A stretch of DNA of 64,000 bases from Timema cristinae (Eukaryota; Arthropoda; Insecta; Phasmatodea; Timematidae), in the NCBI GenBank assembly GCA_039000515.1, contig JBCFYV010000935.1, forward strand, positions 63,343,604 to 63,407,603, in the 5' to 3' direction. Positions 38,901-47,900 of this stretch are shown in pieces. The translations under genes and the position numbers were made by a program. The stretch's first letter is position 1. Each line of letters begins with the position of its first letter. Below the pieces are notes generated by a model that saw nothing but the letters and a program-made list of their open reading frames with translations, was not told the origin of the DNA and did not search any database.

Positions 38901-41900
38901 TCCCTGCTCTACAGTAAGGCGTGACCACCACCGCTGCTACGATGCCTGCTTACAGTAAGGCGTGACCACCACCACTGCTACGATCCCTGCTCTACAGTAA
39001 GGCGTGACCACCACCGCTGCTACGATGCCTGCTCTACAGTAAGGCGTGACCACCACCACTGCTACGATCCCTGCTCTACAGTAAGGTGTGACCACCACCA
39101 CCACCGCTGCTACGATCCCTGCTCTACAGTAAGGCGTGACCACCACTGCTGCTACGATCCCTGCTCTACAGTAAGGCGTGACCACCACCGCTGCTACGAT
39201 CCCTGCTCACGATGCACCGGGAAATTGACAGAGCGGCAGGAAAATAGAACACAACAAACATGACTATTTCCGCTTGTTGCACGAGTGTGATTAGCTTACA
39301 GTACCAGTGTGTGCGCTCAGGAATTCATCACCTTCCCAGCCTCATTATGAACAGAGTACAGCAGTTACCCGCAGATCACATATTAAAGTGGGGATGTAGG
39401 GGACGCGAGAAAAGGCCTGTGTTTTTGAACTTTTAATAGTAAAACTTTTTTTTTACAAAATAAATTAAATATTGTTTCAGTATAAACATGAAAGTTTAAT
39501 TTTATTAACATGATAATAACCACATTTCTGGAATATGTCATGAGCGTAGCGGCATTAGAGGACCAACTTTTTTAATGAATAGAAAAATTTGTCATTAAAT
39601 TCCAAGACATCCTTGACAGATATTCAAGAAATGTTGAGGTCACCGTGTGAAGAGAATTAAACATTGGTTCTACTGAAAAGATGGCCTATTTGATTTATTT
39701 TAACCAAAAAAGTTATGATAATTATAGAAACAGCAAAAATACTAACGTTTATCGCCTTCCCCACATACCACTACCATAAAAAATAAATACTACTAAATAG
39801 CTTTTTAAAAAAAAACATACCTTTGCATTTTACTGGCATTTAAATAAATATATAGTGTACTGGATTTGGTTTAAATAATGAAAGAGTAATTTAATTCAGA
39901 ATCAAACTTTTATGGCAACATAATTTTTCAACATTTACTGTTTGAATCATTTTATTTCTTTGTAAAAAACAAAACAAAACTAGTGAGCCAATAATTAATT
40001 GAAATAAATTTAACCTGAGAGGTGATACATTAATCTATTAGGTCAGCCTAATCTCCTTGTAATCAGTAGAACAACAAACATCAATGCACCTGACTGATCT
40101 GTTAGGTCAGCCGTGCAATGAACTTCCCCTCAAGTAAACATCTGTGAGGTATTTTTTACCCTCTTCATGTTGATCCTGTAGCTGGAATATTTAATACATC
40201 ACGATATGCGCAGTCGTACAGTAGTCATTGTACTATTGTTAACATGAAGCCCTTGCGAGTCGAAAGTGACTGCGTTATCTGATAGCACTTGTATCTTAAT
40301 TGATCACACATATGTAGCCGACGATTACAGCACGTCCTTCCCAGACTCTGCCTTAAAATATGAGTGAAGAATAACACCAAACACGGGACGACTCCTGGAT
40401 AGCTCAGTGGTTAGAGCATAGGCATACTACGTCAATGGTCCTCGGTTCAGGTGCAATTTTTAAATTTAAAAAAATATGATATTTAGATGTGGCTATAATC
40501 GTAATCAACAAATATCATAGCTTGGTTATTTACTCCATAAGATTCTCTTAAAAGTGAACATACATAAAACAAGAACTGACCTGCTCCTGCGATCTCGGGA
40601 GCCGTGCTTTCTGCGGTGTTCCCGGCTTTGCCTCTCCTTGGTTCCTAGCTTCGCCTTGAGACGCCGCACCTCCTCAAAGGTGTACGCGCGAGATCGAAAG
40701 TGGGCCCAGTCTACGGGGAGGTCCGTGGGGCGAGACCGTTTTTTCTCCTTGCTCCGATCCCGACGGCGGCGGTCCCGACTGTGCGAACGGCCACGACGGC
40801 TGCTGCTGCGCTCCTTCTTCTCCTTGGAAGAGTGTTTGGTGTCCTCGGAGAAGATCTTGTCCACCATGTTCTCCAGCTCACCTTGCTGCTTCTCCAGGTC
40901 CAAGCCCTCCGGTAGATCGTGCTCTTCTCTCGCCCGCACTGAGCACATAACAACATAGAGCTGATGAACTTGAGTCGTAAATTAAATTTTATTAAAAACT
41001 AATATTACTGAAAAGAAATTTAAAATAATAATGATCCACATCTGTGGTTGCATGGTTTAACACGTCACCCTAGTGTTCGATTGGAGTGCATGTTACAGGA
41101 AGATCAGGATTCAAATCCCGGTCGAGTGTAACAAGAATGGGTTTTATTAAATGGTTTCCCCACTCTTACTTTATACAAATGTGGCTACTTTTCCTTCAAT
41201 ATTCAGACTTCTTCAATACCATTCGATAAGCATAATTAATTTTAAGCATGTTTTTAATTAGTGAAAAGTTTCTTATTAAAAATTTAAATCCAACATTCCA
41301 CCTCTTCAATCTAACATCGGACATCTAGTACAAAATGGGAGGGGCGTATAACGTGTCGGAATCAGCAAGCTTTGTTTCAAATTCACAACTGTTACAGGGT
41401 TTTTCTATTAAGTTTTTAGTTCTATTTCCTTAGTTTTTCTAGACAAAAGAAAATCATATTTTCTTAGTTTTTCTAGACAAAAGAAAATCATATTTTCCTG
41501 GTTTTCCAAGTGCATGGAAACCCTATTAAAGTATAACTAACCACAAATACAGTAGCCCATGGTTTCTTTGGTGCTGAATGACAGCTTTGAAAAGCTACCA
41601 AACCAAATTATGTATCCCTACGCTGAACAATATGATCTGCAAAAACATGTGTTTAGCAGCAGTCACTTTTGACAGTCAAAATGTAGGTATATTTCTAAAT
41701 GTTGACTGTCAGAAGTCAGCTGTGAGCTGTCATCAGCCGCAGATATTCTCCATGTAAAAGTAATACGAATGTTAAGTGTTCTCCCCGGCAAATAAGGCCA
41801 GCCGGATGGAAATGCGAAGTAGATGGGTGGGGATATAACATTCTAGCTGGGCGTCACGCGCCCATTTGATAGGTCCAAGGGAGAACACTGAAAAACATAT

Positions 41901-44900
41901 CGGAATATCACACACTATGTTGGATGAAGCTAAGTCCTTGATGGTTTAAAAATGGGAGATTGCAATATACTACCTGTTGTTTATACACTAATGAGTTAGG
42001 AGGAGGTGTAACCATATTTGCGCAGAGGGAGAGTGGAAAACACTTAGTAAAAACCACCTTCATTACCCCTGACCAAGATTCGAACTTCGATCTCCCCTTC
42101 ATCAGCAGTCTAGTATAGTAAAAGAGTGACGCGTGCAACCACCAAAGGGGGTGGTTGTAAAATTAAATTGTTACGTGTTTTATCCGTGTGAATCTCAAAA
42201 GAGCCTTTATCAAAACAATGTGGAGTTAAAGAAGATACTCACAAGGCACGTGAAGAGGCGGTGGCACGTAAGGTTGCCCGGGAAGAGGTATAGGGGCAGT
42301 CATGTCACCCACGGCCTTCTCCAGACTAGAGTAGCTCAGCACACCCCTCATGATGAGCTCCTCCCGCTTGATCTCCTCGATCGCTGCGATAGTCGAACGA
42401 GCCTTGTCCTCCCTCAATGCCCCCTTCTTTTTCTTAGCAAGAGCAGTTGGTTTCTCAGGCTTGGATTCCTTCAATTCGACCGATTCGATAACTGCAATAA
42501 CCGGCTGTGGTTGTGGCGTCGGCGGAGGTGCTTCTTCCGGTGGTGGGAGTTGCTTTGGCTCCTCTACCGGTGATGCGACTGGCGGCTTCTTAGCGGGAGG
42601 CACCACTTTTGCCTGAGTCTTCTTGGCACCAGTCGCTGCTGCAGCCGCACCGACTTGTTTCGCCAGGGAGAACGCTAGCAACCGTTTCTTAGCTTGGGCT
42701 TTTCCGAGGACAGTGGCACGAGGAGTGGTAACGGGATGGGGTTCTTGTGATTGGGAGGGTGGTTTGGGCAGTGAGGGGGACGGAATGTCTTCTTCCAAGT
42801 TACTTGGAGAGTACCTTAAAACAAAATAGTGCTCGGTTTTAATTTTAGAACATGAATGCAATGTAATTTACACTAAACTGAAAAGAAAGAGCCTACATGA
42901 GTAACTTAAGTTATATCTACAAAAAATGACTTAAAAACATGTAAGATTGTTAAACTTGTAAATTACTTTCAGTGCAATATGTATATGTTCTATAAATAAT
43001 TTAAGAGCTCGTTCCCAAAATCAGTTGTACATTTTTTTTTAGATGTAACTTATTGGAGAACCAACTGTAGCAACCAAACTGCTTTGAATTTTGAATTTCT
43101 ACTTGTCCAACCTTATTCCTGTGACTGTTTTTTGTTACAAAATCCAACCAGTTCATGTGGTAGTGTAATGAAAATTAAATTTTTTTCATCTTGCTCAAAA
43201 CAAGTTAAATCCATGGACTAGACTTGTTTTCAAACAGGTCACCTAAATTATGGGATTAAGTACAGAATCAAGAAGCTCCAAATTTAGAAGATACTTATTT
43301 GGGAATTAGGAATGTAATCATAACTTACAAATCTACTTAAATTATGGATTTATTCAAATAAATGGCACATAGGGTATTAAATCATCCTGTTGACGTTTTT
43401 CGCAACATATTTGGCTACCTATAACACAAGGACACTTCACAACATTCACATAACATGAAAGTTCCCCATGGACAAGTCTTAAGTTAAGTGAACATTAGGT
43501 GAATGTTAAGTTAAATGCATCATCACGGCTTCCATTTAAAAACACAAGGAAAACCGTTAAATTACATCACCACTAAATGAATGTTACATGAATGTTAAGT
43601 TGATCGTGATATCGACATAGGCCTAAACATTATATTTATTGGTAGCTAAGTTAGTTTGGCTTAACTTACCAATAAAAAACAATGTTTAAGAACACGGTTT
43701 ATTTTAAGTGTTATTTTGACTGGAGTTCAGTATGCTAGACACATGTATGAAAAAGATAACACTAAGAGTTTTATAATAAAAGAGCATGTATTACTTGGTG
43801 TATGGATGTTGTTGAAGAGAAGGAAGTATACAAGGATAGGGAAGTGTGGAGGAAGTTAGTGAGGATGGATTAAGTACAAAGTTTTTTTTTATCTATATGT
43901 ACAGTTTCTTGCCTAGCTGTAAGGGAATGGCGTGATTAGGTATTTAAGCTATGTATAAATCAAAATATGAATTTTACAAGTGTTTTAATAAAACATACAA
44001 AAATAAAAATTCTATATCAGAGCTTTGCCACATGTTAAAATGTAATCGAGCCTAGTAAGTTACTGTTGTTGTAAGTTTATTCGCGCATGATGTTTTATCT
44101 AGCCTGTCATAAATGTAGGGGCTTATTTACCATGTACAAGTACGTTCAAGTTATAATCATCTGGCCTACATTTAATAATAATGCTAATGAGTAGGGCTGT
44201 GGAAGATATAATTAATTTTATGTGGAGGTAGTGTGGGAAAGCATTTAGGAAAAACCACCTTTAGTACACCCGACCGGGAATGAACCGTCCCTCCCTCCTT
44301 CCAGTTACCGACAAATCAGATTAAATGAGCTTGATATTTAAGTGTTCCTGCATGTGTGGGGAAAGACCAGTATATTAAGCCCTATAAAGCCCCTAAAAAT
44401 ATTATCTAATCTGTGTCGGTGATGTTAGCAAATGAGACAATGCCACATCTACTGACAAACCTTTGTCAAAATTTGTATGTATAAAATTGTTTTCACCGAA
44501 TGTGTGTACATAGAGTCAACTCTCGATAACTTGTACCAAAGAGTGTGGGGATCTGTCCGAGCTATGAAACGTCCGTCTTATCGAGGGGAAATAAATTTGT
44601 GCCTAAGGAATTACTACTAATTCTTTTTCAAAGAAACATATTTTATGTGATGAGGTAAACAATATTTATCAAATAGGACACATACACAAATAACACAGGT
44701 ACTGGAATGGGGAAGGTTGAGATTACAATAGGCCGAGGGGGGGGGGGGGGGTTGTAGAATTGCGCTGCAAGATCTCCACCAACCCCCTCTATTACACTAC
44801 TTCTATTACATTTGTAGTCTGCCAACATATGACTGGGCATGTTACCATAAAAATCTTATTCTCGGAAAATTCTGTTCGAATTATAAAGTTCAGAGTTATC

Positions 44901-47900
44901 GAGAGTTTACTGTACTACACTTGAAAAAGAAGAACCTAAGTACTGTATCTAAAGGTAAGAGAGAGGTGGTAAGAGAGAGAGGTGGTGACAACGAGCACCA
45001 AAAGGTTCTTTATTGCAAACAATGGCTGAAAGTGACTAATGTCAAACTATTCGAAAATAATGATTATTTACTTGGTAAATAATATTAAGTCATTTTCAAT
45101 TAAAAGTATTATCAAATGAGTCTAATAATACTCCCCTAAGGATTAGGCCTACTGTATAGTTGGCGTTTTCATAACTTGATGAAAAAACAAAATCCAGGTA
45201 TATTAATATAGCAATTATGTTTTTTTTCTTTTGAGAGTGTAGCAACCAGAGATATTGTAGTGCATGAAATAGTTTACATTAAAAGGTATTAATTATATTA
45301 ACACTTTTATCTTGCTATAACTGGCGACAAAATAATGTTTATATAGCTTGTAAACAAAGCTAAATAGCAATCAAAGTTGGTTTGTATGACATTATCAACA
45401 ACCCTCGTTTCGGCTGGTTTATCAAATCGATTTCAGAAGAGCACGCTACATTTTAGACGCTCATTGTTTAAAAGGCAGAGTTTTAAATGAGCCACACATT
45501 CTGCATAGAAAAAAAAAATCCAAAGAGTTATTTTAATTAAGTCCAAGTTTCAATAATGTAAAAACAATTAACGATTAAGAATAGATTGTTTGTGTGAATG
45601 TTGACTCCAAAAAAACTAACAGCAAATTAAGATTATGGTCTAGAAATATATGCATGGTAACATTTCACGGGCCTACACCCTCTCCTGCCATGGGTGTGCT
45701 ATATATCAGGGATGTGCAAGACTCAAAAATTTGAGCTCGAGATGAGAGAAAAAAATCTCGATCTCGTCTCAAACTTGTAAAATGGTTCTTAAAAAAAACC
45801 AAGAGATTTATCAAACATATTATATATATATAAACATTAGCTACATCGTTAAGAAAAATTTAGTTTTAAATAATATTTTGTTAAAAAAAAAATTCTCGTC
45901 CATGCTCCCATCTCAATATTTTTTCATTTTCTCGTCTTGATATTGTCTAAAACTGGAAAAGTGGTTCTCACACCTCCCTGCTAGCTCAATACATAATTTA
46001 AGATATACAGGGATATTTTATAGTATCATGCAAACAAACATTATAGGTCATGCATGCCATTATATTTTTTGTGCATGTCCGAAAAGTGAGCAAAGGTCAA
46101 TAGAATTAATTTTTTTTACGATCAGGTGGATAGCAGGCTGACAAATGAGGTCCTAAGAAGAGTGGGTGAGAAGAGAACCATTTTGGATGTGATTCTTCGG
46201 TACAAAGTGAACTGGATCGAACACATCCTTAGGAGAACTGTCTTCTGCACGACGTCATAGAAGGAAAGGACGAGGGAAAAGAGGCTAGAAGGATTCAAAT
46301 ATTGGATGATTTGAAGGAAAGAAGAAAATTCTGGAGCTGAAGGAGGCAGAGGACAGGGCATTGGTGGTCTAAGTTCATAGAAAAAGGAATGGACCTGTCG
46401 TAAGACACAACAAATAATGAAACCAATAATAATAAAAATAACAATACAATAATTATAATAAACTTAATAAATGATAGGCAAGACTGATAATGATGATGAT
46501 GATAAATGGCATTAATGACAACAACAAAAAGCACGAGAATGATAATTTTAAATGGACACATTTGTTTAATAGTGAACTCACCTGCTGGAGTCATTTGTGG
46601 CCTGGTCTTTACTCCCACCACTTGCTGGTGCCGGTATCGGTATAGACAATGGCTGTCCTACGTTCCTCGAGTTTTCAAAAGCCGGTGTTAATGGAAGAGG
46701 TATAGATGGTCTTACTTCACTTTGCAGCTGAGGTGCTTGGAAAGGCAATGGTGCTACCCCCCGACTTGGCAATGGCGGCGCTTGAAATGGTAGAATGGGT
46801 CCCATACCACTCGGGGCCGGTACTTGTACAGGCATCGCAGGAGCAGGGTCCAACGGTAGTGGTGGAGGCTGAAAAGGCGTCGCGAGTCCCACATCATTAG
46901 AAGGTTGTACAGAGTGAAAAGGGTAAGGCTCCGAATCACCTGGTGGTGGCGGTTCAGATTCATAGACATCCGACTCTGAATCTTCCGGATGAAGAGGTGA
47001 CGACTGAAACATTGGAAGCCCTTGATTACCTTCAGGCTTATAAATAGGGGGGCCTTGGTCATTTCCTGGATGAAACATCTGAGGGACTTGCTCTCCTCCG
47101 GGATAAAACATCGGAGCTCGTTGATTTGGTCCCTGATTAAACATCCGGGTCCTGGGCCCCCTTGATGTGGAGTGGGAGGATACATCATCGGTCCTTGGTT
47201 GCACTGCATAGCCGGCCCATGCGGGTACATCATTGGCCCTTCCCCTTGATGTGGTACAGGAGGATACATCATTGGTCCTTGATCACCATGATGAGGATAC
47301 ATCATCGATCTTCGATCGCCCTGTGGTGGGCCATGTTGGAACATTGGAGGCCCTTCATTGCAAGGACCTTCGTGCTGAAACATTGGAGGACCTTCGTCAC
47401 CTCCGTACTGAAACATTGGTGGCCCTTGGTCGCCTCCATGCTGGAACATTCGGTGGCCTTGGTCGCCTCCATGCTGAAACATCGGTGGGCCTTGGTCGCC
47501 TCCATGCTGGAACATCGGTGGCCCTTGATCACTTCCATGCTGGAACATTGGTGGCCCTTGATCACCTCCATGCTGGAACATCGGTGGGCCTTGGTCGCCT
47601 CCTTGCTGGAACATTGGTGGCCCTTGATCACCTCCATGCTGAAAAGACCCTTGGTCCCCATCATGCGGGTACATCATAGGTCCCATGTCATCTTGATAAT
47701 TGGCATAGGATTTTGTAGCAAAGGTCCGGAATGAAATTGATGCTGATCACTTGATGACGATTCAAAAGAATCATCATTTTCTTGCCAGTAATTTTTTCTA
47801 GAATTACGCTGAGATCGTAATGATCGACCTCGGTTACGCCTACGATTTGAGGAACGCCCCTATTCGACGATCGGGGGTAGCGGCGACCTCTTCGTGGAGG

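Larger units (their letters stand above)
25744..40580 (-). other. Gene 1 intron 3 (14.8 kb), filled with repeats
   Basis: The intron lies between exon 3 (donor gtcagt) and exon 4 (acceptor tttatag). The phase-2 codon is completed correctly across it. It holds the 2.4-kb long-TIR transposon, SINE copies, a LINE relic with RNase H, one 62-bp array, the 42-bp minisatellite and a MITE. I see no exon-like sequence in 25744-27020 or 29402-30830. Confidence 0.75.
42815..46581 (-). other. Gene 1 intron 1
   Basis: A 3.8-kb intron with donor gtgagt, containing a LINE tail at 46122-46390, a pogo-like MITE at 44511-44914 and a partial SINE-2. No coding exon is recognisable in it. Confidence 0.65.

Noticed and set aside
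38332..39188. Open frame of VVVTPYCRAGIVA repeats
   Set aside because: An artefact of a 42-bp (3 x 14) minisatellite. No start context, splice signal or domain, and it lies inside an intron.
42133..42616. Plus-strand frames over gene 1 exon 2
   Set aside because: Antisense of a GC-richer coding exon. The minus frame has matching splice sites and phases.
46706..47734. Plus-strand frames of 148 and 190 residues (HWRPLITSMLEHW repeats)
   Set aside because: Antisense of the 33-bp GDQGPPMFQ repeat in exon 1.
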